A DNA stretch of 64,000 bases from Membranipora membranacea (lineage: Eukaryota; Bryozoa; Gymnolaemata; Cheilostomatida; Membraniporidae): the NCBI GenBank assembly GCA_914767715.1, contig OU612070.1, positions 823,501 through 887,500 on the forward strand, given 5' to 3'. This document shows positions 34,955-48,200 of the stretch, one piece after another; positions within the stretch are counted from its first letter, which is position 1, and each line of letters opens with the position of its first letter. Below the pieces are notes generated by a model. It was not told where the DNA came from. It did no database searches and was given only the letters and a program-made list of their open reading frames with translations. The position numbers were made by a program, and so were the translations under genes.

Positions 34955-37900
34955 TCAGACCTTCTCTGTATCCGTAGCTCTTTTATTTCTGTACGCTTCT
35001 CTTCTGGCTTTCACATCATTTACATAATCAGACTTCAGTTTCCAATATTTCTCTCTGTCAAACACGTGTATGCTCTGTGTTAGCATCGGGTTAGAGTGAG
35101 GTCTCCAGTGAATCCTAGTCGGGCGGCTCGCCTGCACCCCAATACTAGTTGTGGATGTGTTACAAGAGCTGATCTCCTATAAACAGAAGGATATGAATGA
35201 AGACCTAGTTTTGTTAGCTACTTACATAGAGATTGACAGAGACTATAGATAGAATTCTAAGTCTGATGTATTTTCCTGTAGATATCATGGGTTATTTGGA
35301 ATGAGAATAAGTTCAGTTGAAGGCCAAGCTGACACAAATGTTGTATACTTGCTTACTTTGTTAACACAGTCAGTTGAAGAGGACTTTCTCAGAGTTCTGG
35401 TCATGGAGGTATCCACATCAGTGCTACCTTCTGACATAGATCTGCTTCTGCCTCTTTTACCGTGAACATGACACCCTCCACATCTCTCACATGTAGCGCA
35501 TGGCTGAAACACAAATAGCCAATAAGGTAGCATGGATAATTAAATCTTCAAGTCATGTCGCAAATCATGATAAAATGCATCAAAGTTTGAGGTGTAGAAT
35601 ATTGGTTCTGCATTTTTGTTGTCTCATTGCAAACATAATGTGTCTAGTTGTGCACTGCAAGCCTGCGAACTTGCTCTCTTGGGTGGTAAAAATGTTACTT
35701 TCTCGGCAATGCAGGAAGCATTAACTCTGGCATTCCGTTACCTGTTTGCAGTTCTTGAGGATTAAGGGTCTTGACAGTATTGCAGGGCATGCATGGTTGG
35801 TACTTTGACATAGGCTGTCTACTTCAACAATGCCACTGTCTGAACTTCTCCTACGCCTCTCAACAAATCTCTTCATAATCATCCCCTGATGCTCTGGACC
35901 TGAATCAGAATAATACACAAATTGAGTTCGGAATACAAATTTTGTGTGATGGCATGGAAATCGGATTTATATAAAAATACACAGAATTACGATAAAGTTT
36001 GATTTCTCTTCTTTAAATTTGAAAATATCATAAAACCTTTAATCTGCAAAGTTGGTTAATTGATGCAACATACATACTGTAAATTAGGACAGTTAAGATC
36101 CAGAAGGTCAAATTAGTATAAGCTTACAGTAATTAGTTGTGATTGGCAGACGGTCACACAAGGTCCTAACCTCCGCTCTGTGGCCTCTCTTAGATGTACA
36201 CTTATCACACATACAACCATTCTGAATCTGGTGGATAGTAGCAGCTCCCCCTACTGGTGGGACTATCTCCTCCTGCATACAACTGTCACATTTACATAGT
36301 AAATATTGTGAATGTGTGACAGCCTCCTGACACAGTCGACACTGACAGGCATATTGTGCAGTGTGCTGTGACGATTCCTGACACTTTTCACAAGTGCAAT
36401 GCGTCTGCTGTGCGTGTAGTGTCGCAATCTACAATATTTGCACCCTATGTTGTGTAAAGAATGCATTCCAGATCGCGGTAGGATGATTTAGGAGGCAAAT
36501 AAACTTTTTGGGAAACTAACAGTTAGGAGTATAGGTATATGTCATAGACTTGCTATTTGTTTTCATGTTAAACAGACCACCCTCCCTGGATATACGTTGT
36601 TCAAAGATCTTAATGGAGCTATCTCATCATAATAGTAGGGCAACAACTCCTAAAGTTTATCGAGTTGGTAGTCATTATAGCAGTTCAAACTTCTCATTGA
36701 CTACAATGTTTTGTGTAACTGATGCACACTGATCACGTGATATACTATTGCATGTATACACATACTAATAGTGTAATCTCGAAATCAGTGTGTAACTGAT
36801 GTAAATAAAATATCAGAACAGTTTTCATAATAATACAAAAAAAATTTGTATAACATTGTTACCCTGCAGCTGTGGCACGTCTGTAAATGTTTTAGCTTAA
36901 GGCGGGCATCATGAACGCGGGCATCTTGACAGCCGATACAATTACACCATTTCTCATCTAATCGATGCTGAGTCAGCTTTCCACATTCACCACATTGACA
37001 TTTTTGCTCATGAGACTGGGCAACTTCACACAAATTGCATGGGCACATCGAATCTTCTGTAATGTAGTATAATTATGACGGATCAAGAAATATTTGTGGA
37101 TCACAATAGCAGTCAGATATGGATTTCACAATGGAAATGGACCTTATTTGGTTGACATAATGTAAAGAATTAGCCTAGTCACGCGGCCAAAGAACCAAAA
37201 ACCCCGTGGCCGCGTGACAAGGCTAGTAAAGAATCTTATTCAGGTTTTTTTCATTTCTATGATTGACATATCGCAACACAACCGTCTCTCTGTCTAGAGG
37301 CCACACCTAGAGCCTGCCCCGAGACCTGTCAGCTACAAGTTATTCATACCTTGATGTTTAGGAGTTTCTCTACAGACCTCACAGGAGCAGAGGAGCTGCT
37401 TAGAGCCATGGAGTAGAGACACTGAGCATGAGAGACACCCTGCATGTTTGTGTGAGAGCACCTGTTTGACGTTGCCACACCTGACACACGGGCAGTTCTT
37501 GTGGTGACCTGATGTATTACAGCTGTCACAGTCACATTCCTTATGATGGGATTTGAGGAGATTCTGTAAATGTTAGATTATATAAATATTGGAGAAAAAG
37601 TGACAAAACAGCAAAAAATGCGGGCAGTGGCATTCAAGGTGAATGTAACGGCTTATTAAGAGGGATGTTGCTCTAAGTTGGTCCAGTTTGAATCATGAAT
37701 TATGTGACGACTGCTGACCTCAATTTGCTGTTGGTACTCAGATTCTGCCACTTGATTTTCTAGCTGCACCACAGTTGAAATTTTGGATTGATGACGCCAT
37801 TGAAATCTCTTAGATAAACAGTTGAAATAGCAGCAGAGAAACACTAGCAGAAGGATTACCAGTGGACCACCTATCGCTCCTACCAATATCCACCATAAGT

Positions 37901-38503
37901 TCTGTGGTGGAATTGGGTCTAAAACAAAGATAGAGCATTATGTAGCTTAAAGTTGCTTATGATACAGAGACATTTTATTTACGATAATGGGAGTTGGTTA
38001 TAATAACATAGTGGAATTGCTTTGAATGACAGGAGTTGACTGTCCAATCCTGATATTTAATAAGGGCTCACGCTGCTTTGAGTCTCTCTGCACCAAAACA
38101 ACAGTGTCGGAAAGTTGACCAAATTAATGATCTATTAAATTTCGATTCTGGCAACTAATAGAATCTACTTGCGAGTTGGTCAGGTTTTCAGTTTTGAAAC
38201 TCAAGCACATTTAGATAATTACGGAGGCTATGATCAAAGATATATATAAATTGAAATAAATTGGTTGCACAAGCGCCAAGTGGAGATGTCTAGACATGAA
38301 TGGCATTGTCACATTATGGGATTGCTACAAATGACCGGAGTTGCCTCACCTTCACAACAGAGAAATTAACTCCCATCTAATCTAATCTAAGCTGAAATGA
38401 GCGGACCTATCCGGATGAACTTACCCAGAGTTTGTGCATGAAGCTGCTCAGTACAAAGAGCCAATATGGTGTAAATAACAAGCTCCTCGTATCCCCTTAT
38501 CAT
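34955..38503 (-). CDS. Single-pass membrane protein with ten CxCxxC motifs
   Basis: Family not recognised. Eight exons: 38503-38425, 37918-37719, 37563-37350, 37056-36863, 36428-36128, 35899-35742, 35503-35357, 35176-34955; phases join, 504 aa. Residues 1-22 look like a signal peptide (LVIYTILALC). The predicted ectodomain is very short. One membrane segment lies at about 34-56 (ILVGAIGGPLVILLLVFLCC), followed by basic SKRFQWRHQSK, so the rest should be cytoplasmic. Residues 94-329 contain ten C-x-C-x-x-C motifs: CDCDSC, CPCVRC, CSCEVC, CPCNLC, CQCGEC, CNCIGC, CTCEKC, CQCRLC, CKCDSC, CMCDKC, spaced by H/Q-rich linkers, plus CATCERCGGC near 384. In a reducing cytoplasm these suggest metal or Fe-S binding rather than disulfides; that is inference. 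The tail has KRFVERRRRSSDS, possible phosphosites, and a basic coiled stretch. The first-exon choice is the weakest part. Confidence 0.7.
37162..37234. mobile_element. Mini-MITE with 9-bp target duplication (copy 2)
   Basis: A 55-bp hairpin (37171-37225) with ends TAGCCTAGTCACGCGGCC and, inverted, TAGCCTTGTCACGCGGCCAC, flanked by the perfect 9-bp direct repeat GTAAAGAAT (37162-37170 and 37226-37234). Same termini as copy 1 at 19265-19359. It lies in an intron of the CxCxxC gene. Confidence 0.88.
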
Positions 38504-39256
38504 CTACAAAGTCAACTCAGTGCAGGAAAACAAATAACTGCAAATACATCTGGTTTACTGGTGATAGGTTCAACAGACGCAACAAGTTCCGTCATTTTGG
38601 CATTCAATAACTTCTTTTTTTAATCAAAGGTACTCATATCTCGTACTCACCGTTGTATCGAGTTGTCCGGATTTATTGAGAACCTTATTGATATTGACTT
38701 GCTAACTATCTAAATCAAATCCGGTCGAAATATTGGGTGATGCTCGGTTTTGTAATGACGCAATGGTAGCATCGAGGTGTTAACACATAAGTTACACAGG
38801 GAATGATAATAATCCTGCTCTAATTTTCTGAAAGCGATCCTAGCGACAGGGCTTTTTGAGCTAAATACGAGACCTAAACCCTCTGATGGGTTACAGTCAT
38901 TAACAACTAATTACCAACACCTTAAGCCGCAGGGGGTTGATGTCATATACAGTTTGTGTCCAGACTGGTACGCCTTATGTATGGGGGGGGGGGGGGGAGG
39001 GGAGGGGAGGGGTCTCTCATAATGATGGACAATTACGTGATTCGATTCCTTTGACTGAGGTAGTAGTATTAGAAATAAATAAACTGTGTCAAGTAAGAAA
39101 AAGGGGTTACAAAATACATACAAATACAGTAAAAAAAGCTAAATTGTAAATGTTCTGAGACATACAATTACAAGAGTACAAAATTCTAAAATGTCATGAG
39201 TATTGATTGGTTTTGATGCATACTACATAAGAGGTTTGGCATGACAGCATAGCTTG
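38504..39256. other. Upstream region of the CxCxxC gene
   Basis: 753 bp between the CxCxxC start codon and the GPCR stop codon, both on the minus strand. It must hold the promoter of the former and 3' UTR of the latter. The only strong feature is the G-run listed separately. Confidence 0.5.
38983..39012 (+). repeat. G15 run plus GGGGA repeats, possible G-quadruplex
   Basis: Fifteen consecutive G followed by three A-separated GGGG blocks. It fits the G3+N1-7 quadruplex pattern several times over. It lies about 480 bp upstream of the CxCxxC gene start, with the C-rich strand being that gene's coding strand. Confidence 0.9.
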
Positions 39257-42200
39257 TTAGTTTCTTGAAATTATATTTTTATCTTCCAGACTATCATTAT
39301 TGTTTGATATATTTTCTGTGACCAGGTTCTCGGTTCTAAGACAATCATTCCCTAGCAGGACGCTCCCAGTACCCGCCTCACTTTCTACATCTTCTGCTTC
39401 AAGAAGTGCTGCTGAGTTTATAAAGAAAACAGGTTTAGATGAGCGAGAGGCCATTGCATAGTCAGTTGGCTCGTCTGACTCTGTGATAGTCTGTGCTGTC
39501 AGATCTGACGCTGATCTGTCTTGTGTCGACTTATGCCGTCCTCTTGTTGAGTCCCCGTTATTAAATGATTCTTTTGGAGCTAAAGATTTGACTGATACAG
39601 CTCTGTTAGTGTCTCGCATGTGATCTCGACAACCAAATTTGTGTAAGAGCTTATCGAGCTGCCGCAGGAATGCTTTCCGGAATTCTGTTCTGAATATTCC
39701 ATAAATAAAGGGATTACTGGCACTAGCTGCTAGCTGCACAAAGGTGGCTATGGTATTCACCCAACCAGGAACCTTTCCTCCTAAAACCTGTTAAGAACAA
39801 AACGAACTTTTGAAAGTTGTAACTTAAGTATGAAAACAAACTGGACATGACATGCTGCTAGATGCAAATTATGTACTAAATTATGATGTACATAGTGTTT
39901 AGTTCCCAAAAACTTGCCTTACAAAGCTAGATTTAGCAATTTCACACATAGTAACTTTGAATTTTGCATCAGACAAACAATCGGAAATAATATAATATGA
40001 AGAATCAGAAATTGTAAATCGTGACACAATCTCACAACAGCTGCTCACAAGAGAAAAAAAGTTTGATATTTCACTAAATTGTTGCGGAGATTGAACTTTG
40101 GATACATATAAATAAATGTACATGCATACATAGATAACATACAATACATATACATACATGATGTGTATGTGTATACATAGTTCAAATTTTACGCCATAGA
40201 CCAAATCAAGCCCTCAGGCCTATAGATGTGTCCCCATACTTACCCTGATGAGTTTGGTGACACAGAAAGGCGTCATACACACAAAGAAGACAAACACCAC
40301 AGCTAGTAGACTTCTGATTATTCTCTTGTGTTGATTTGTACTCGTCTTCATCTGTTGGTGTCCTGGTGATAGATTTAAGGTAGACGAGGAAGTTATGGCG
40401 CTCAACAGAGATGTCTTCTTACTACAAAACACACAATAAAAAAATGCATTGAAAATTCACCATAACTCCTGGATGGCATCTACAGTGATATAATTTGTAC
40501 TTTTATTGAGGAATTATGCATTCTGTATGTTGTATCAGTATTCTGTATTATGGCTTTTGACTGATAAATAGCGTCCAATTTTATAAGAAGGATCTCACAA
40601 TATGGGGGACTATGAGTTGCTGCAGCCCCTTTGTTACATATGACAGCAGTCTGTGAGTGAGTGCATTCTCAATATAATTAAAAGAGTGATGAGTTGTCTT
40701 CTCATTTTATATGCTGTAACATTAGTTTGATCACTCTAGAGAAATAACATAGTGCAAAAGCTTTGTGTGCCATTATGTGGGGCCATATGTAATATCCCTA
40801 ACTCAGTAACTCAGGGGTGGCAATATTGTTACAACACGTGAATCGGTAACTGTAAATTGCTGAACAGGCTGAACAGACTGAACAGCTGAACAGAATTTCT
40901 CAGCTCAGACTACTATTTGTTTGATTCTCTTAATGATTAGCTATTTTTGCACAAGCGTGGACAATCCCTTATATTCTGATGATTAAATTATTCATTTTGA
41001 GTTTGCATTCCTCTTGGTTTCTTTCAATTTTATTCACAGTAAATATTTCTGCATTACACTAGTGACTGGATGGAAAGAAGCTTGTCTTAGCAAGCTTTGC
41101 TGGGGAGGAACCCAAGTCCCCTCCCCCGCAACAAAGCTTGTCTAAACTAGCTAGATGGAACACCATCAGATTATGTCAGAATTGGCACATTGATCGCTAC
41201 ATTTGCTTGCCCCAAATCGGTTATAATAGGCGCCAACAGGAACTTAGTGACTCATTAAATCATTTGGCTAGGAGGAATGTCTTTGAGAAGTGATAGTCAG
41301 CCAGAGAAAAGAATACAAATAATAATTCTAGTCTGAGAAATTCTGTTCAGCTGTTCAGTCTGTTCAGCCTGTTCAGCAATTTACAGTTACCGCACATGGA
41401 TAGGGTATTTCAACACTGAGTAAAAAAGGTGCAGTTTCTAATTTGTAATTGAAGGAGGCAAGGTTATTTCAGTAAGACTAACTAGCAAGTAGTAATCAGC
41501 GACATATGCTCTCAAATTTCACACTAAATTGGGCCGAGAATTGTTTCGTATTTCAAGATTGTTATTAGCTAAAATGTCAAGTACTTCGGAATACCAGTCG
41601 GCATCACTTATAAATTTACCTTATAAATGGCACAAGGATTTCAGCATCGATGAGTTTTGATTTATAAGTAGAGTAGTGCGCACAATCATTGGGTATGACA
41701 AACACACATGTGGGTCACTGGGTGGATTTTTTTCAAAAATTGGGTCAGATGTTTGAAGAGATAGAGGGTATTTTTAGATTGGGGCGTCTGCAGAGGGCAG
41801 ATAAAAGCTTTCAAAGGAGTGTATTCTTGTTTTCGTGTTGGTCAGACGTTTTCTCTCAGATCCTTACGCCGTTTATTGTTGGTCTATTGGAGTCAGGAAC
41901 ACCTTTACAGTCAAATAAGTTTAGTAAAAGATAATATGAAGATGATAAGGATCGGCTTTAAATATTTAGTCAATCTAAATTAACTTCCCCTGGGACCGTT
42001 TCAATTAGAACAGTCGCTAGCTATTATTGTCATGTCATTGTCACGTAAATCTATATAATAAAACTCATTTTACAAATGCAGATAGCTCATAGCCTATGTA
42101 TCTTAGCAAAAAATGAAAATAATATGGTGTATAGCTTGAAGGTTGGACATTCCAACAAAGTTGGAAATCAGTCTTTAGGATAAATACAGCATGAATTATG

Positions 42201-45200
42201 GCCCATCAAAGGTAGAGATGTCTGCAAGAAAAATGACATTATAATATATAGAGATAATGAGTTTTTGGCATCCAGCTGTGTACAATTTTCCCCCAGTTAA
42301 TCAAAAACCGCAGGCACTATAACGATCATTGAAGTGTCCCCTCCGTATATCCTTACTCTGTGAACTGATTCAATTCAGTCGTTAGCAACAGATTTTAATG
42401 ACCATCATGAATGGGCTCTTAAAGGTTAGCACTAAAACCATGGTTATTGAATCAGTTTTTGCGACAACTTGTCTTGCATTTGCATTGGCACAGCACACAA
42501 AATAAATACTTATGTTTTCTATACAATCTGCATGACATCGTGCATAACACAATGCTATGAGTGAACGACTGGTTAGTGACTGTTCTAATTGAAACTGGTC
42601 TCTGGAGATGTAAATTTAGCCTTGAAAAATGTAATGCCGTTATCCTGATTTTCAAGCCAGGGTTTAGCTATTATCCCCTCCACTCCCCCTCCTCCCTGAT
42701 ATGTTATATCAACTTTGTGTTTCGGTATCAGTTTGTATCAGTAAGTATCTGTATTTTTCTTATTAGTCACAAACTTGTGAGGAAGGCAGCCGCTCTCCAT
42801 CCCATTGTATTATACAGACACCACATTTAAAGGATGAGTCATCCACATAGTAGACTAGTTTGGACTGCAATGAAGTAGCAGGTGTATAGTATAGTATAGT
42901 ATAGTATAGTATAGTATAGTATAGTATAGTATAGTATAGTATAGTATAGTATAGTATAGTATAGTATAGTATAGTATAGTATAGTATAGTATAGTATAGT
43001 ATAGTATAGTATAGTATAGTATAGTATAGTATAGTATAGTATAGTATAGTATAGTATAGTATAGTATAGTATAGTATAGTATAGTATAGTATAGTATAGT
43101 ATAGTATAGTATAGTATAGTATAGTATAGTATAGTATAGTATAGTATAGTATAGTATAGTATAGTATAGTATAGTATAGTATAGTATAGTAAAGTATAGT
43201 ATAGTATAGTATAGTATAGTATAGTATAGTATAGTATAGTATAGTATAGTACAGGTGGATAAGTATATACTAGATAAGTGTACATACTTGATAAGAGTAC
43301 GGCGAGTAGACATAGGGGACGTCATACCATCTCCCGCCACTCGAGACATACTTTTCCTAATCTCCTACAAAATAACAACCAACTCTATCAATGTGACAGT
43401 CATATGTCGCTGGCAGGATGTTCAATTCCATCCGATACAAAATAATGAGAACAGATAAAGTTATATTTTTGGACCATAATAGTTTCCTTTCCTTTCCTTT
43501 CTGGTTCCCTGACAGGATGAGCAGGGAGGCTTTGTTCAAAGTTGCTGGTAAAGAGCAATTGAAAATCTCTGCATAAAACCGCAGTTTGCCATGTTGTTTG
43601 TGTAAAACATTTAATATCACGGTTCCAGGACTAAAAGGTTTTTTTGTCAAAGAATTGTATGTTGTAAAACCATTTTTTTTGGGTTGAGTTTAGTATATTC
43701 ATTCTTGCAACCTAGTACTTTGTTATCAGGCTTTTTTAAGTCAAGAACTAACAGCAGAATTCCATCAAACTGATTAGCTGTATAATATATTAACCGATTG
43801 AGCATGCATCAAATTCATAAATTTACTATTTACCAAATATTAAGTTTGAGAGACAAGTTTATATTTTTTGACACATAGCATGGCGAAAATAAGAGACGGG
43901 ACAATGCTTCTGTCTCTAGCACATCTCTGGTTGATGTTAGCTACGAACATGGTAAAAAATGAGCGGACAGACAGTTCTATAGCCTATTGTTTTATCACTC
44001 TATATCCTATAAGTATATACATAACGTGTGTTAAGGGAAAGGAGTTTCACTGCAGCCCAGTAAGTTAGTGTAGGCAAAACAGTCACAGTAGATTGACTCG
44101 AATTATTAAGTCTTTTTCATTGAATGCAACACAAGGAGTGTCATAGAGAACTCCAATATTTCTCAATTTTACATTATTGGTTGGCCTTTGGAGTTATCAT
44201 TCAGGCCTATCGCACAAACAAACAGTCAAGTTATGCCTCTCATCACCAATTGACCGATTCCGTTTCAACTGAGACCATCATGCGCAAAACAAATTATTAA
44301 GCATACTGGCATACTCTGCAATACTGAATTTGGCAGCTTTGGATACATGCAAAGTTTGAGCAATAGCATCAAAGGTCAAAGGTTAACATACAGTTACTGA
44401 GTATTGTTGTGGTGTTGAACTTGAACCGAAATGCATGTGACTTTTCTGAAAAATAAATTAAAAAATCAGCAGTTGGCTTGGTTACATAATAATGATTGAA
44501 CATAAAAATAACTGATTGATTGATATTCCACATTTGATAGTTTTATCTACACCGATTATTTGGGCCTATTTCCTTTGTGTATCCTCTTTCGTGATGCAGC
44601 TCACGTCTGAATGATGCATGCAATCGGACACACATCGCACTTTGTTTCGATAATCATGAAGGCAATTAACAGCCAAGCAGTCTTTACATGTTTTCATGTA
44701 AGTGAAGTGAAGGTATGGTTCTGGTGTTAGCATGTATCCAAGCTATGATCTGAACTCATATGTGATCATTTACATGAATAACATATGGATTTATATTTTG
44801 ATTTGGTGACTGTGTTTATTTATCACAACCTCACCCTGTCAAAGTTTTAATTTTATTGAAAACAATAAAAGCAAAATTCAATGTGAGGTTGATCTCGACT
44901 CTTATCGCTATAACCAACCGTCACAGCTTAAACAGGAACATGGTATATTCCTTCCTACAAGTTGCCGTTGCCAAATAGCAAACCTGTAGAAATAGTATTT
45001 CCAAATACAGGCAGAGCATGTTTTGCTACAGCGCTCGCTCGCTCGGTTGCATGTCATACCATAAACAGAATGATAGTTATTTAATTTAGTTGAATGCAAC
45101 TATTTAATTCTGCTGGAATTGGGGTTTAAGCATAATATCAGGGGTATTAGCATTTCATGACTTTCAAATTCACTTTCTAGAACGTTACATTTGTTACATT

Positions 45201-48200
45201 TGAGCAAGGTTGAAAAAATGTTACAATCAGGTAACAAATACTTTGATCCAAATTTTTTTTTTATCTTCAACATAAGGGCGGAGAATTAGGCGAGCTCACC
45301 TTTAGGATGACGCTGTAACATATAAGCATAGTAAGAGCCGGGGTGAGGAAACAGGTGATGAAGGCGATGATTACGTAAGTGACTGCTCCTTCAGAGAACC
45401 AGTCTATAGCACATACTAACTCTGTGTAGTCATAGTGTATCCAATCTCCCATAAATACCGGTGCAAATCCTACATAAAAATAACAAAAGGTACATAAAAT
45501 AAGTACAGAGGTAATGTTCATTTAGAGAACAGTGCAGGAAATGATACCCTGGAACTGTAAATATTAGCTAGTAACTATAAGCTAGCTAGCACCAATTTTC
45601 GCTGGCTGGGGGGGAGTTTATATATAGCAGTGAGAATCGGTAATCAGTAATCTGTAGTTTAATGTAAATTTTGCGCTGTGTGAAACGACAAACTTTTGAT
45701 CCTGCAAATACACACCACAATGCAATTTTTACGTAGTTTATTCATGGGTATGAGTAAGGGGTCGGGATGAAGTTGATTTGCTACACAGAAAGATTTTTTA
45801 CTGTATACTTGTTTCGATATTTTATTATCATTGCTGATAAAAGTGCAACAAAGAGGATGTTATGAATCTCATCATCACCAGGATCATGTCACTTGTACAT
45901 GTAATGGAACTATCACAATATTTTGGGGGCAGATTGCTCGGAAATAAGATCACGCCAGGACAAAACTGAGACAAAAACTATTTCACTATAATGCGATTGG
46001 TACGGCTACAGTGCAAGTCAATCGGCATATTTGAACCATCCGTACTCAATCATCTTTGTACCAAATGAGCATTATGCGGGTGAATAGGGATTTATCATGG
46101 TAGCAGGAACATCAGACGAAATGTGTCCATTACAGCTTGCCAAAAACAAAGTGCTTTTTCAATTCAGAGTATTTAAATACATACATGACGCATAACAGGT
46201 TTAATTTGTAGTTGTCAGACTGCTACTAGAAGAGCTTTCAGTAAGAAAGGACAGACTGCCTGGAACCGACGGTTTTAAACATTCACTGAAAGTTGTCTTA
46301 TTCACACAGGGCCTAATCTCTTGTCTAACACAGCTAACAAGATCTGAGAGCACTAACGTCTGATCAGTACTCGCTAAAGGGTGTTTCGTAAGACCAGTCT
46401 TTGTAAACACGTTTTTGTATCTCAGTATTCATTAGTGTAATTGATACAAGCTTACACTTTGGACTGAGTCAAGGCACCTAATTTTATGACACTTTTTCAA
46501 GTTTCAAGTAAATGAACAATTATTCCAAAATCTGAACTATGTAAAGCACTTGACCGTACAGTCTGTACTTACACGTACTTACACATACTTACCTATGATG
46601 ACTCCCTGTATCCATGTCCAGATTATAGACATCCTTATCCTGGATATAGTGATTATCATAGAATATCTCATAGGATAGATAATGTGAATAAACCTGTCGA
46701 TGGAGACAAATCCGAGTGTCATCATCGAGACGACTATCAGACAGTAGTTCATAGCACACTGCATGTTACATAGCACCTGTCAAATGTATATAATAACATA
46801 TATATGTATTAAGGTCTTATCTATACTATATATTATCAGGGACTAGAGACATCATTGTTTAACTCTGGAAAGAACTGGAATTGAGGCGACAGACTTTCCT
46901 TCTTCACATAATGACGCTGAGCTGAAAACTAAATTGAGGCCTTGTTTTGCTATTCGACATCGAGTTTAGCTGCAAATTCAGATCTAGATTTGAGTTTTTA
47001 AAAGTTTTAACCCCGGACCGATAGAACGGTGTACTGACCCTTATTATGGCTCGGAAAACCCTACGATCAATATGACCAGCAGCATGAAACCATAACAGTT
47101 TTGCGTTTTGTTGAGCTGGTGTAACAGAATTAAATTGCTATAATTTAGTTGGATTTGTGTCTCCCTCCAGCAAGGATCAACATGATTCAGCAAATTACAA
47201 AAATATCTGCTACATCATGTAATTGGGTTAAACTCCAAATAAAATTGTAAGCGATAACATGACATGGCCGCTCTCGCTCTGAAACAGATAACTGACACGG
47301 TCGCCAAATGCACCATATAGGAAATACAGTGAGCTGAAATTCCTGCGGAAGTGCTAAAAAACAGTAGTTTAAGGCAGACCTGCAGATTGCAGACGAGACC
47401 TAGCCATGTAATCTTATATCAAAATTCCGTTCAAAGTAACATATGTATAATTGTGATCCCACGCAGACCAGTACATAGGATATATCCACTTAGAGTACGC
47501 TATAATTTGGACTTTTTATACCACGTACACGGGCTGTGTGCTTGGTGCACACTTTTTGCCATGAAGACCATCATTAAGTATTGCAGTGTACTTAATAAAA
47601 TTCTTGACGCATCATTCACCAAATACCTAAGGTCATATTCACACTTCAAAATAACCCTGGCAGGTTTTGATTCAAGTGTATCCATATAACTATGTGGGCT
47701 ATGGTATAAATGCTATGCATGTAACATGTGTAACATGTATGCGCATATCGGAGGGAATAATTGGTTACCAGGCAGGCTTGAAAAACAATCTCATCTACCA
47801 TCCTATTAACAAGGATTAGGTCCAGGATATTGGAGCATGCTGTTTTAAGTGTTGGGTGAATGGATTACCTGTAAATTCAGATGTATCCCACAATACTGTT
47901 GAGATTGTTAGCACGGGTGTACGATCAAGGATATCATGAATAAAAATCTCAATACAAGTATGCCTTACGGAATTAAATATTAGCTAGCTTAGATTAGCTA
48001 GTTTTTTCGTCCTATGATTACCTTCATCCTCTAAGATGGATAGCTTTTGTGCCATGGAGTTTGTTTTAATTATTCTCAGTGACTTAATCACTTACCATGC
48101 CAATTAGCAGAGGCTGACCATCATCATGTTTCATATCAGTGACAACAGCGACAAGTGACCAGATCATCACAAGCAGAGCCACACATAAGTCAGCTATGGC

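Noticed and set aside
42839-43349. Two long minus-strand ORFs of repeating TILYY
   Set aside because: They are the translation of the ATAGT satellite; a 5-bp period has no stop in these frames.
46201-46410. 69-aa minus-strand ORF between GPCR exons, possible alternative exon
   Set aside because: No convincing acceptor with phase match and no similarity to GPCR tails; left out for lack of support.
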